64,000 bases of DNA from Pseudeuparius sepicola (GCA_963920635.1 OY987298.1:149580257-149644256), one strand, 5' to 3'. Shown: positions 43,145 through 54,329, counted from the stretch's first letter. A program made the numbers and translations. Notes: generated from the sequence alone by a model not told the origin.

Positions 43145-44273
43145 CAGGGTGATTCAGTTTTATTCTGCGACTCTTCAACAGGTGATAGAAAACCAAAAAA
43201 TAACCGCACTTTCTTCTAAAAACTATATCATTATAAGGCCTTATAAAAAAGTTACGGGGTGTTAAAGTTGTAAGAAATATGTGGAATTTATTGAATATTT
43301 TACAAACTAGTCGAGATATTTAAGTCATATTTGGTACACGTTATAACGGCATGGGTTAGCATAAAACCTGTTAATATCAAACATCTTGAACAACCAGTGG
43401 CGTAGAAGTGGGTAATTAGTATAATTGTTTTTAGAAAAAAAACGAACCACCCTGTATAGCAATAAAATGTATTCAATTTCTTATGTAAATTTTAATTGTA
43501 AACAAAAACGTTCTCTTAGCATTTTTCATATGTGTCATGGTTTCATAGCAAATTTGATTTTTTCGTATTATTTCGGGGTAGATACTTCTGAAAAATTAAC
43601 TTAAAAATTCCCTCCATAAGTAGGACTGAAAGTAGAAAAAAACGTATTTCTTACTTTAAATACAGTAACTTTTCTCAATAAACTTACCCATTCAAGGTTT
43701 TACTTTTCAAGATACAGAGCGTAACATTAATTGTATCTTCCTTAAATGTATTAGACCCTGTATCTTCAAAAGTATAGCTTTAAATAGGTAAGTTTATTGG
43801 AAAAAGTTACTTTATTTCAAGTAGCAAACACATTATTTCCACTTTAAGTGTTACTTATGGAGCAAATTTTTTAGATAATTTTTCAGAAATGCCCCGAAAT
43901 AATACAAAAAATCGAATTTGCCACGAAACACATACGAAAAATTACCAAGAGGGCATTTTTGTTTAAAATTAAAATTTACATAAGAAATTGAATACATTTT
44001 ATTGCTATACAAGGTGGTTATTTTTTTTCTGAAAACAATTATACTGGTTACCTACTTCTACGCCACTGGTTCCTCAAGGTGTGTGATATTAACAGGTTTT
44101 ATCTCAACTAGTTTGGTAAATATTCAATAAAGTCCACATATTTATTAAAACTTTAACACCCTGTAACTTATTAATAAGGCCTTAAAATGATATAGTTTAT
44201 GAAAAAAAGTGCGGTTATTTTTTGGTTTTCTATCACCTGTTGAAGTGTTGCAAATTAAAACTGAATCACCCTG
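43145..44273. mobile_element. Foldback FB-8, 1,129 bp
   Basis: The ends CAGGGTGATTCAGTTTTA and TAAAACTGAATCACCCTG are exact inverses next to TA. It directly follows FB-7, separated only by TATA. An inner CCACCCTGTATA at about 43448 and its partner at about 44010 suggest an additional nested foldback in the core. No ORF. Confidence 0.84.
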
Positions 44274-44279
44274 TATACG

Positions 44280-44589
44280 AACATAAACATTTCCAATGTT
44301 AATAACGCCCCCATGCCAGTATCGTCAGTCGTCACATTAGCCGCTATCGGCCCATCCAGACGTCCGTCCCGTTCGTCGCCTGCTGCCTCCCCCCCCCGAT
44401 AAAATTAATAAACGGGATAATGAAGTGGCGTCGGGTTCGGAGCGGTGGGGCGCGGGGCCCCCGGGGCCCGCGGCCCCTCCGTCTCCCCGCCCCCCGAATA
44501 AGCGAACATATGCCCGCAAACAATGGGCCGGGATCGTTGCTCACTTTCGACATGTGCGGCGGCACGGAAGACTCCATTGGCGCACCGGG
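44280..44589. other. GC/CpG-rich unique island
   Basis: Roughly 44390-44500 is strongly GC-rich (GGGGCGCGGGGCCC and similar), out of keeping with its neighbours. No supported ORF and no repeat copy in the window. It could be a host regulatory element or promoter. Confidence 0.35.
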
Positions 44590-44597
44590 TGTTAATA

Positions 44598-45668
44598 CAC
44601 GGGCGTAGCCGGGGGTTCAACCCCCCCCCCCCCCCCGAAATAAGCAAAATATTACCTAATATTATACCGAAAAAATACGAGGAGTGAAGAGTTAAATTAT
44701 TATTACGTTTGAATATATGTAGTAATAGTAGCGCCTAGCGCCATCTTTTGACGAGAGGCAGACGCAGTTGCAGCCGAACTATTTTGTATTGTAGGGACAC
44801 TTTGCGTTGTTTCTCGATTATTCGCCACGCCCCTCGGTCGAAATGAGCGGAACTTTGTGGAAGTTCGTGGAAGTTTCTGGACGGCTACTGGGCTGCTATA
44901 TAAGCGGCGCCGCGGCGCGTGACCGCGCTTACGGCAGTATTGTTCCATGCGAACTCGAAGCGAATAAAAGTGAAAAGTGGTGAACGAATAGTGAAGAGAA
45001 TTAAGTGTACCGTGTATGTGAGTAATTTTAGTGCGCTGTTATTCGATGACCTTGTTAAGGATAGATACGTGAATATTACTGTCGAAAAATGGAGGGGAAA
45101 AAAAGGAAGGGTGATAAACTTAAAGGTATGGACTACTGAAAAAAGTGGTGTAGTCAAGGTCAAGGGGTTTCTAATAAAGAAACAAATTTGGATTTAGCTA
45201 TCAAAGCTTCAGCTACCTTGCATGCTGATAAGAAGACTGCCTACCCCGAAATCTAGTTTGGAATGCCTAGATATGTGCGATAAAAACCTTTATCCTAATA
45301 TTTACACATTACTACAAATCTTGGCTACCATTCCTGTATCCACTGCTACCCCAGAAAGGTCTTTCTCGAGCCTAAGGAGACTGAAAAACTATTTACGAAA
45401 CACTACAAGTGAAAACAGACTTAATGGTTTGGCTCTAATGAACATTCACCATGGAACAGAAATTCATGCAGATGAAGTAGTAGTTAGATTTAGCGCAGAG
45501 GAACGAAGTTAATTTATCCATTTCATTTAAAGTTAAGAACTTTATAAATATGTCGTAGTTTTTCGGATGAATATATAGATATTAAATTTCATGTAAGTAT
45601 ACTTTTGTTGTTTTATTTACTTCTCAAACTAAACCCCCCCCCAAAACTAAATCCTGGCTACGCCCGTG
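44598..45668 (+). mobile_element. hAT deletion derivative, copy 1, 1,071 bp
   Basis: The ends CACGGGCGTAGCC and GGCTACGCCCGTG are flanked by TGTTAATA on both sides (44590-44597 and 45669-45676), a perfect 8-bp duplication. Poly-C/poly-G tracts lie inside both ends. The interior keeps only the start and the C-terminal domain of the transposase gene. Confidence 0.92.
45089..45512 (+). pseudogene. hAT transposase, internally deleted (copy 1)
   Basis: ATG at 45089 starts MEGKKRKGDKLKGMDY and then meets a TGA where copy 2 has TGG. The next part (KETNLDLAIKASATLHADKK) is shared by all copies. A C-terminal piece in another frame (45222-45512) shows the hAT dimerisation signature ATPERSFSSLRRLKNYLRN then LNGLALMNIH. 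The BED zinc finger and catalytic core are gone. Relative to copy 3, about 45 bp is missing after HADEVV. Confidence 0.85.
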
Positions 45669-45750
45669 TGTTAATAGGTCGGATCGTTTTTTCTTTAGTA
45701 AAAAAACACATCGCGTCCAAAAGATCCCTATTCTCCTTATAGTCCAAGGG

Positions 45751-45820
45751 CAGGCCGCATATTTTCAACTCTCATAAGCTTATAGAATAAGATGTTATGT
45801 AAAATGTAGACAGTATATTT
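45751..45820 (-). repeat. Empty-site paralogue of the V/MITE insertion at 48570
   Basis: The reverse complement reads ...CTGTCTAC, ACATAACATCTTATTCTA, TAAGCTTATGAGAGTTGAAA, and matches 48536-48569 joined directly to 50452-50490. It is the same locus type without the MITE, and shows that the insertion duplicated TA. Confidence 0.75.
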
Positions 45821-45892
45821 CTTTTTCTACTCCTATGCTAGCGACATACCTGTTAAGTGACGGTTTAGGTTATAAGTAAGTTCATTGCTACG

Positions 45893-46940
45893 CACGGGCG
45901 TAGCCAGGATTTAGTTTTGGGGGGGGGGGTTTAGTTTGAGAAGTAAATAAAACAACAAAAGTATACTTACATGAAATTTAATATCTATATATTCATCCGA
46001 AAAACTACGACATATTTATAGTTCTTAACTTTAAATGAAATGGATAAATTAACTTCGTTCCTCTGCGCTAAATCTAAAACCATTAAAGAAGAAATCTTCG
46101 GCTTTTTCTTTTAAATATATCCACTACTTCATCTGCATGAATTTCTGTTAAATAGTGAATGTTCATTAGAGCCAAACCATTAAGTCTGTTTTCACTTGTA
46201 GTGTTTGCAGTGGATACAGGAATGGTAGCGAAGATTTGTAGTAAATGTGTAAATATTAGGATAAAGGTTTTTATCGCACATATCTAGGCATTCCAAACTA
46301 GATTTCGGGGTAGGCAGTCTTCTTATCAGCATGCAAGGTAGCTGAAGCTTTGATAGCTAAATCCAAATTAGTTTCTTTATTAGAAACCCCTTGACCTTGA
46401 CTACACCACTTTTTCCAGTAGTCCATACCTTTAGGTTTATCACCCTTCCTTTTTTTCCTCTCCATTTTTCGACAGTAATAATGATTCACGTATCAATCCT
46501 TAACAGGTCATCGAATAACAGTGCACTAAAATAATTACTCACTTACACGGTACACTTAATTTTCTTCACTATTCGTTCACCACTTTTCACTTTTATTCGC
46601 TTCGAGTTCGCATGGAACAATACTGCCGTAAGCGCGGTCACGCGCCGCGGCGCCGCTTATACATATAGCAGCCCAGTAGCCGTCCAGAAACTTGCACGAA
46701 CTTCCACAAAGTTCCGCTCATTTCGACCTAGGGGCGTGGCGAATAATCGAGAAACAACGCAAAGTGTCCCTACAATACAAAATAGTTCGGTTGCAACTGC
46801 GTCTGCCTCTCGTCAAAAGATGGCGCTAGGCGCTACTATTACTGCATATATTCAAACGTAATAATAATTTAACTCTTCACTCCTCGTATTTTTTCGGTAT
46901 AATATTAGGTAATATTTTGCTTATTTCGGCTACGCCCGTG
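45893..46940 (-). mobile_element. hAT deletion derivative, copy 2, 1,048 bp
   Basis: The same ends in inverted orientation. Flanks are TTGCTACG (45885-45892) and TTGTTACG (46941-46948), an 8-bp duplication with one mismatch. It lacks the poly-C tract at its 5' end that copies 1 and 3 have. Confidence 0.9.
46298..46465 (-). pseudogene. hAT transposase N-terminal remnant (copy 2)
   Basis: MERKKRKGDKPKGMDYWKKW continues through KETNLDLAIKASATLHADKK to a TAG after 55 codons, the longest form of this piece in the window. Downstream in the same element the ERSFSxL block is missing because of a deletion of about 50 bp. Confidence 0.8.
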
Positions 46941-46996
46941 TTGTTACGAACACTGACACGTAATGACTGACATGTAATGAGTGACACGTAATAATA

Positions 46997-47635
46997 GTAT
47001 ATTTCATTACGAGTCTGGAAATAAAGATTTTTCCGTGTGCGCGTGTCAAATTCCCGTGTGAGGCGCAGCCGAACACGGGAAGTAAGGCAAGCACGGAAAA
47101 ATCTATTTCTGGACGTGTAATGAACGAAATTTTTTATTATACTTACTTCTTTGAAAACGGAAACTTAAAACATTTTATCGGCATATTATAATAAATTTAA
47201 TTGACAAAAAATAAACAATGCAGACAATATAGTGTTTGGTATGTATGATGCGTTTCCATGGTTACTCTCAAATTATTTCAAAGGTGCTTTGTTGTAAATT
47301 AGTTATTGTCAGATGAGGTGAATAAAACGTCAAAAATATTACAAAAATGTATCTAAATATTATGAAACACTTACGAATTAAAATTCAAAATAGGTACACG
47401 TGAAATATCAGAGAGCATACTATAGAGTTTCTTGAATTTAGTTTACTTTGCTGTATATTTCTATTTTAAAGCCATATATTCGGTATTTTTATTCAGCGCA
47501 CGGAAAGTTTTTCCATGCGCTGTTTCCGTGCGCTAACCCGAAAAACCCCATCTTTCATTATTGCTAAAACAGATGAAAATAAGGTGGTTTCAAAGAAGTA
47601 TAATAAAAAAAATTACGTATCTGTTCTTAATAAAA
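46997..47635 (-). mobile_element. Two-part repeat family C, copy 3 (inverted, most complete)
   Basis: The foldback part 46997-47125 (TTCATTACGAGTCTGGAAAT to its mirror CGTGTAATGAA) precedes the TIR part 47126-47635, which ends TTTCAAAGAAGTATAATAAA. The GCGC/CGGAAA hairpin lies near 47500-47530. Confidence 0.78.
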
Positions 47636-47699
47636 ACGCAATTATGACGGGTGCCTGGTTAGCGCGGCATCCGCGTCACCATAGCAACTAACCAACATA

Positions 47700-47905
47700 C
47701 TAATTGTTGCCTGTCAGATAATCAGAAGTATAGTTTATCTCTTATAATAGTTTTTCTTTCGTCGAAGAAAAATTATAATACAAAACTCGAGTTGTAAGCT
47801 TATTACATACTCGTGGAATTACAGCACTCGCCGCTGCGCGGCTCGTGCGCAACTTTTCCACTCATACGTAATTAGCTGTTTACAACTCTCGCTATGTAAT
47901 ATACT
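47700..47905. repeat. Degenerate palindrome
   Basis: AGTTGTAAGCTTATTACATA (about 47787) is mirrored by TGTTTACAACTCTCGCTATGTAAT (about 47877 onward in imperfect form), with a GCCGCTGCGCGGC hairpin at the centre. Element type unknown. Confidence 0.4.
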
Positions 47906-47909
47906 ATTA

Positions 47910-48526
47910 CTTGAAGCGAGTAGGTTGCCTCGGATAATATGGGCCCGATCATTGTTATTTAAAGAAGTTCTGGTTAATTTTTAATTTTTTAATAGGTACA
48001 ACCCGTCCCACGAACATATTTACGCAAAAGTCTTTTGATAAATTCGAAAAGCGCCGTTCTAAAAATCGAAGGAGGTGGTGAATTTCTTAATCGGGTCTTG
48101 TACTTTCCTCCAGTACCGAAAGAAACCTAGAAAATCCGATGTTTAACCAAATTTCCCGACTCCCGATTTTCAAGTTTCGAGAAACGGGACGGCTGTAAAA
48201 TTATTAGCGAAATTGACGGGAAGTTCTGAGCAACCGTTCATAGAAATTGCGTGTTTTTCTCATTTTTTGATTTTCTCGGGGCACCGGAAGCATCTGCAAC
48301 TCACCTGAAGACTTGAGGGACGCTTTAAAAATTCCGACCCCAAAGCCCCGAGCCTAAAGGTCTAAAGGACCAAGAGACCCTTTTTTTATTGTTGCTCCAT
48401 GGGCCTTCTTTCCTATTTTGTTCTATAATCATATGAGAGTAGATTTGCCTAAAAATTAAACACAACTTCTTTAAATAACAATGATCGGGCCCATATTAAT
48501 TATTGAGGCAACCTACTCGCTTCAAG
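47910..48526. mobile_element. TIR element DD, 617 bp
   Basis: Terminal inverted repeats of about 80 bp start CTTGAAGCGAGTAGGTTGCC and include GGGCCCGATCATTGTTATTT. They are flanked by TA on both sides. The interior is unique in the window and GC-balanced, but no ORF is recognised. Confidence 0.75.
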
Positions 48527-48640
48527 TAAAGAAATGTACTGTCTACACTTTACATAACATGTAATTCTACAGTGTGTCCCAATTTGATACTGGACACCTC
48601 AGAACTATATGAAGGACAAGGAAAACAAATGGTCTCTATT

Positions 48641-49198
48641 TTTTTATTGGTAGTCCCAAGGGAGAGGTGGTATTTGGATGGGGTAATTATTTCATGGCCT
48701 GCTATGATTTTTTAAAATAGCTAATTTTCAAGAAACCCTATTAGGGATTTTGTACGACAAAATGTTATTAAGAAATCTTGTTCAGAATGAAAAACTGCAA
48801 AATTTCAAAAGTCTAGGCCTACTTTGATTTTTAGCTTTTTCGCCTTTTTCTCCAATTTTTTTCTTAAAAATGTGTCCTTTCTGGAGCTTTCACGTCAAAA
48901 TATTATTAAGGAAACTTGAAAATTTTGACGTGAAATCTCCAGAAAGGACATTTTTCTAAGAAGAAAGTGGGAGATAAATCTAAAAATCAAAGTAGGCCTA
49001 GCCTTTTGAAATTTTGCAAATCTACTCAGTTTTTCATTCTGAACAAGTTTTTTAATAACATTTTGACGTAAAAAAATCCCTAATGGGGTTTCTTGAAAAT
49101 TTGCTATTTTAAAAAATCATAGCAGGCCATGAAATAATTACCCCATCCAAATACCACCGCCTATGAGATACTCTCCCTTGGGACTACCAATAAAAAAT
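48641..49198. mobile_element. Foldback W nested in MITE V
   Basis: The ends TATTGGTAGTCCCAAGGGAG and CTCCCTTGGGACTACCAATA mirror each other. Arms of about 260 bp run to a centre near 48920 (CTTTCTGGAG and its inverse). The exact outer base is uncertain because the MITE centre is A/T-rich. Confidence 0.75.
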
Positions 49199-49230
49199 AA
49201 AGACCATTTGTTTTCCTTGCCCTTCATATA

Positions 49231-50413
49231 CAGGGTGTTTCATCTTAAGTGCGAACACCCCCGTAAAATATGTATTCTCCTTCCGATTTTAGCCGCGTTT
49301 TTTTCTAAAAATAGGCCACAAAAAACTCTACGTTGGTGCAAAATTTCAGGTCTTAATGTCAATTTTCAAGGTCTACTACAAAATTTTTTTCTAGTAAAAA
49401 ATGACGAAAACCATTTAGCGATTTTTTTATAAAATGTGACACCAAAGCGTTAATCAGAACAACCTAAAACTAACCTATACCAAATTTGAACAAAAATATA
49501 CAGAGAGTTCCAGTCTGCAGGCTGTGAAAGTTGAGCAAAATAGGAATTTTAAACTCATCTGGCGAGTCAAGTGTGCCATGGAATTACTTCGAAACAGTTT
49601 GATGATGAACAGGACAACTCACAGTGTCGATGTGCAAAGATCCAATAAAAAATATACACGGTGTTCTTCTCTGTAGCAACTCGAAATGCTGAATTTTTTA
49701 AACTTTATACAGGTCAAAAATCGAGTATATCAAAACCACTCCAGACATTAGAAACGAACTAAGTCTAAAAAATATACAGAAGCCTGCCAGTCACTAAGTC
49801 CATATAAGTTAAGGTGGCTGGTGTGCCACAACAGGAACCGCACAGAAAATGTATCATCTTAGACAGTGACTTTATTGATAAAGGTCCAACAATTTGAATT
49901 GTTTTTATTTGTTGGTTGGATGATGTAAAGAAATAAATTGCTTTTGTATTTATTAATATGTATTCAGTGAAAAAGACCCTGTACATTTTTGTATTGAATC
50001 TTTGCACATCAACGCTTTGAGTAGTCCTGTTGATCATTCATCTGTTTTGACGGGATTCCATGGCACACTTGACTCTCCAGATGCCTTTAAAATTCCTATT
50101 TTGCTCAATTTTGACAGCCTGCAGAATGGAACTCCCTGTATATTTTTTGTTCAAATTTGGTATACGAGGGTTTTAGATTGTTCTGATTAACGCTGTGAGG
50201 TGTCAGATTTTAAATAAAAAAAATCGCTAAATGGTTTTCGTCATTTTTTACTAGAAAAAAATGTGTAGTAGGCCTTGAAAATTGACATTAAGACCTGAAA
50301 TTTTGCACCAACGTAGAGTTTTTTGTGGCCTATTTTTAGAAAAAAACGCGGTTAAAATCGGATGGAAAATACAAATTTTACGGGGGTGTTCGCACTTAAG
50401 ATGAAACACCCTG
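49231..50413. mobile_element. Foldback X (FB-9) nested in MITE V
   Basis: The ends CAGGGTGTTTCATCTTAAG and CTTAAGATGAAACACCCTG are exact inverses next to TA. The inner 49430-50220 core is homologous to the core of FB-1 (1040-1790), though the outer arms are unrelated. Confidence 0.84.
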
Positions 50414-50509
50414 TATTTCTGAGGTGTCCAGTATCAAATTGGGACACACTGTATAATCTTATGAGAGTTGAAATCATGAGGCCGGGTCTTAAACTATTAA
50501 ACAAGGAAA

Positions 50510-50805
50510 GATAGAGGACACCGCGCTTGCCTATTCTGCCGTGCGAGTTAATTTCGTGAATTTGTGAATTAAAAGTAACAGTGAAATATACTCTTACTAT
50601 AATGAATTGGTCAGGCGTTTGGTTGCAAAAGCAGAAGTGAAAAGCAAGAGCCCGGGATTTCGTTTCACAAGTAAATACATATTTAACAAGCTACCTTTGA
50701 AAGATACCCTAAAACTTTTTTTTTCTCAATATAACTTCTTCAAATTCCTTCTATCTTTTAGTATGACAAAGTGCATTGTTTTGTTTGTAAATGGGACCAA
50801 TATAA
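50510..50805 (+). repeat. Dispersed repeat Z, copy 2
   Basis: Inverse of 28935-29250. It contains AAGAGCCCGGGATTTCG. The open frame here (50607-50876) has no recognisable domain. Confidence 0.65.
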
Positions 50806-50807
50806 TT

Positions 50808-50915
50808 ACGGTTAGGGTGTCCAATAGGAAAAACTTCTTTATTTTCCATTTTATCGAGAAATATTGCCCTCGATAAAAAATTTTGCTTGTTCTTAAAATA
50901 AGACCGACAAAGAAA
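50808..50915 (+). repeat. Dispersed repeat Y, copy 2
   Basis: Matches 38573-38690. It starts ACGGTTAGGGTGTCCAAT directly after repeat Z. Confidence 0.6.
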
Positions 50916-51066
50916 TAATAACTTACGAGTCTAATCCGATATCTGTTCTCGGTGGCTTATTTAGATTGTTAGTCGCCTAATTACAATGTGTGTGTGTCAA
51001 AACACGACGAAACCGGACACTCGGCGGCGGCGGATAGAACGTAACCAGTGTCGTCTTTCTCTGCAG

Positions 51067-51183
51067 GCGTCGGGTGACAATTTCATTCATGCGTCGCGAT
51101 CGCGCACCGCGACTTTGCAACTATCATACCGTGGAGTGGATCGCCGCAATGAACGTTTGACGTTCACGTTCACAATACACTGA
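51067..51183 (+). CDS. Candidate terminal exon, unidentified
   Basis: A strong acceptor, TCTTTCTCTGCAG, ends at 51066. The following GC-rich frame reads ASGDNFIHASRSRTATLQLS and later ERLTFTFTIH, ending in TGA at 51181. It could be the last coding exon of a plus-strand host gene, but an upstream frame without splicing is also open. I do not recognise it. Confidence 0.22.
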   Translation, partial: ASGDNFIHASRSRTATLQLSYRGVDRRNERLTFTFTIH

Positions 51184-51859
51184 CGAATAGGTACAAGAAT
51201 TCATGACGCAACCAAAAACCAAATGTGTGTTTCTGACGAAAACCTAAACTTATTTTATTCGCTTTAGCACAGACTAACATTGTCATATACCTATATCCGG
51301 ACCATCGCAATGACAAGGCCCGGCATGGCAGCTGAACGCGATGAGTCATCCAAGGAAGGTGGATCTAAGGCGCCAAATTCAAATTTCAAGATGTCAACTT
51401 GGTAAATTTGGTAAAAAAACACTTTAAATAATGATTGTTTACATATATAGCTCATGGTTTTACAACACGGATAATAATGTAAGAGAGAAATCACATTTTC
51501 AAGGGCTTTTGGTGCATTTAGATATCTACCGGTGAAATTTTCTTTTTGCGTGGCTAGATACAACTAAATTCGAATGAATAAAACCAAAAAACTTCCTGAT
51601 TTTAAGGTGCTTACGTTTAATCATGTAAAATTGTTACGTATAAAACTCTCCAAACAGTCCAAACCAAAACTACTTTTTCCCTGGAACACTGTGTAGCAAC
51701 AAAATCTCTTTTGATGGCCTTATCTTACTTTTCCCTTAAAGTGGGGTTTTTAGGGAAGGAAAAAGCGGACCGCCTTTTTAGATTAACTTGCAGTTGGGAA
51801 CGGAACACGTCCACGGCATGATTTAAATAAGTCCGAAACTATAGACACAACCTAAAAAC

Positions 51860-52993
51860 CACGGGCGTAGCCAAGGGGGGGGTTTCGGGGGTTCAAACCC
51901 CCCCCCGAAATAAGCAAAATATTACCTAATATTATACCGAAAAAATACGAGGAGTGAAGAGTTAAATTATTATTACGTTTGAATATATGTAGTAATAGTA
52001 GCGCCTAGCGCCATCTTTTGACGAGAGGCAGACGCAGTTGCAACCGAACTATTTTGTATTGTAGGGACACTTTGCGTTGTTTCTCGATTATTCGCCACGC
52101 CCCTCGGTCGAAATGAGCGGAACTTTGTGGAAGTTCGTGGAAGTTCGTGGAAGTTTCTGGACGGCTACTGGGCTGCTATATAAGCGGCGCGTGACCGCGC
52201 TTACGGCAGTATTGTTCCATGCGAACTCGAAGCGAATAAAAGTGAAAAGTGGTGAACGAATAGTGAAGAAAATTAAGTGTACCGTGTAAGTGAGTAATTA
52301 TTTTAGTGCACTGTTATTCGATGACCTGTTAAGGATAGATACGTGAATCATTATTACTGTCGAAAAATGGAGGGGAAAAAAGGAAGGGTGATAAACCTAA
52401 AGGTATGGACTACTGGAAAAAGTGGTGTAGTCAAGGTCAAGGGGTTTCTAATAAAGAAACAAATTTGGATTTAGCTATCAAAGCTTCAGCTACCTTGCAT
52501 GCTGATAAGAAGACTGCCTACCCCGAAATCTAGTTTGGAATGCCTAGATATGTGCGATAAAAACCTTTATCCTAATATTTACACATTTACTACAAATCTT
52601 CGCTACCATTCCTGTATCCACTGCTACCCCAGAAAGGTCTTTCTCGAGCCTAAGGAGACTGAAAAACTATTTACGAAACACTACAAGTGAAAACAGACTT
52701 AATGGTTTGGCTCTAATGAACATTCACTATGGAACAGAAATTCATGCAGATGAAGTAGTGGATATATTTAAAAGAAAATGCCGAAGATTTCTTCTTTAAT
52801 GGTTTTAGATTTAGCGCAGAGGAACGAAGTTAATTTATCCACTTCATTTAAAGTTAAGAACTTTATAAATATATCGTAGTTTTTCGGATGAATATATAGA
52901 TATTAAATTTCATGTAAGTATATTTTTGTTGTTTTATTTACTTCTCAAACTAACCCCCCCCCCCCCAAAAACTAAATCCTGGCTACGCCTGTG
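51860..52993 (+). mobile_element. hAT deletion derivative, copy 3, 1,134 bp
   Basis: The ends CACGGGCGTAGCC and GGCTACGCCTGTG (one change) are flanked by CTAAAAAC on both sides (51852-51859 and 52994-53001). Element A copy 1 shows the empty site around 24888-24896. Poly-G and poly-C tracts near both ends. Confidence 0.92.
52367..52800 (+). pseudogene. hAT transposase, internally deleted (copy 3)
   Basis: Same start and C-terminal pieces as copy 1. A run of seven A in copies 1 and 2 is six here, so the frame breaks after MEGKK. A further extra T near 52588 shifts the C-terminal domain. This copy keeps the longer tail HADEVVDIFKRKCRRFLL that copy 1 lost. Confidence 0.82.
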
Positions 52994-53149
52994 CTAAAAA
53001 CTATAAACTAAAACTGAATTTTAATCACTTTATTCTGAATCACCGCTGTTTTACCACCAAACAACTACAAAAAGCTACCTCCATGTGATGACGTAGTGAC
53101 GTTTGACATTTCTCGTCGCCAGCTGGCAGTATCATTGCGACGTTGCCGC

Positions 53150-54170
53150 CTATATAGCAACCTATGCCGCCCATTTTTAACCCTAAAAGAGACGGGAAAT
53201 TTGAAATAATTCATATTGGTGGGTTCCATAAATAATGTGATGTCTCGGTTGTCGTTTTATACAAAATGAAAATTATTTTAGTTCAAAGTACAACATATTA
53301 TATGTCCAAGATTTTTGTTGGTTTTAGTTTTAAATTAATGCATTCGGGAAACGATGCAGTTAACTAGGTTGAGGAATTATATGACTTATAATTATTATTG
53401 TATACATATCTTATACAATAAATTAATACATTAACTGACATTTTGATACAATATTATCTGACATTTTCATACAATATTACTTGAGATATAATTATTTCTT
53501 TGAATACTTTTAATAATAATAACGTATTTTCCAGGAACATACCTGTTTCTGAATTTTTAGGCAGCTAGTTTTACTCCTTAGAACTTTTTCTTTTTGTTTG
53601 TTTTAAAAAATACAAGCAAAAGAAAACTTGGTAACTTCAACTTCTACCACTTCAATCTTTGCTTCAAAAATGCAAGTGAAGTGATTTCTACTTACGCTCT
53701 TCTTTGATAAGCTTCAATAATTATTTTGCTGGTGGTGATCTGCAGTTGCAGTTGACAGGTTTACTTGCTGCTGCTGTTTGCATTTCTTCGGTTAATTCTA
53801 TATTTGCTCCAGAAATGCGGCTCTCTTCGTCGTAACGAGAATTACAATGTGTCCATTTTCCTCATCTCCGCATGAGTTACTTCTTGAACCGGAATTAATT
53901 TCTTTGGTGGTTTTACCACGTTTAACTCCACTGCTTCTTCGGTTAGGTTTATAGATGGTAGAGCGCCACTTTTCGCAATCTTTCGTGTTGCATTAAAAAA
54001 TCCTGTTCATCAAAATGAATAGAACGCGCATACATAGAGTCCTTCCAGAGAATATTATTGTCGATGACACCAGGAGTACTAAGCCACTTTCTAAATGTAG
54101 TTTCTTCTCTTAAAAATATCAGTGAAAAAACAATATTATTTGACAAACAATTATACCTATTTACTTACCT
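53150..54170 (-). pseudogene. Transposon J, copy 2, with degenerate coding sequence
   Basis: Minus-strand sequence 53900 down to 53330 matches the J interior 14420-15120, and 53320-53160 matches 16875-17000, spanning the point where R1 copies sit in J copy 1. Further upstream (54146-53949) a frame reads TTFRKWLSTPGVIDNNILWK then SMYARSIHFDEQDFLMQHER before a stop, and a later piece includes GKTTKEINSGSRSNSCGDEE. It looks like decayed transposase or an accompanying protein. Family not certain. Confidence 0.5.
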
Positions 54171-54329
54171 ATGGACTGTAATTTCACAATCTGGATGTAA
54201 AAGTCCCTTCGCGCATTTTTACAATGCTTTACCAAGTCATTTTTTTACCGTGCAAAATATAAAGAAAAAAATGCGATTAAAAAAGCATGTCACTGTGACT
54301 TTTAAGATTTTACCGGCGCCTTCAAAAGT

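Larger units (their letters stand above)
48570..50451. mobile_element. MITE V copy 2 with two nested foldbacks
   Basis: The outer ends are those of the 129-bp MITE at 29816-29944. The MITE sequence is found at 48570-48640, 49200-49230 and 50414-50451, interrupted by foldback W (48641-49198) and foldback X (49231-50413). TA flanks it, and an empty-site relative is at 45751-45820. Confidence 0.88.
51297..53148 (+). mobile_element. TIR element A, copy 2, split by an hAT
   Basis: The ends CCGGACCATCGCAAT and, inverted, ATTGCGACGTTGCCG are flanked by CCTATAT on both sides (51290-51296, 53149-53155). Without the hAT at 51860-52993 it is about 710 bp and collinear with copy 1 at 24317-25144. Confidence 0.8.

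Noticed and set aside
44337..44647. Several overlapping frames in the GC-rich island
   Set aside because: Low-complexity Gly/Pro/Arg peptides in all frames, with poly-C from the hAT end.
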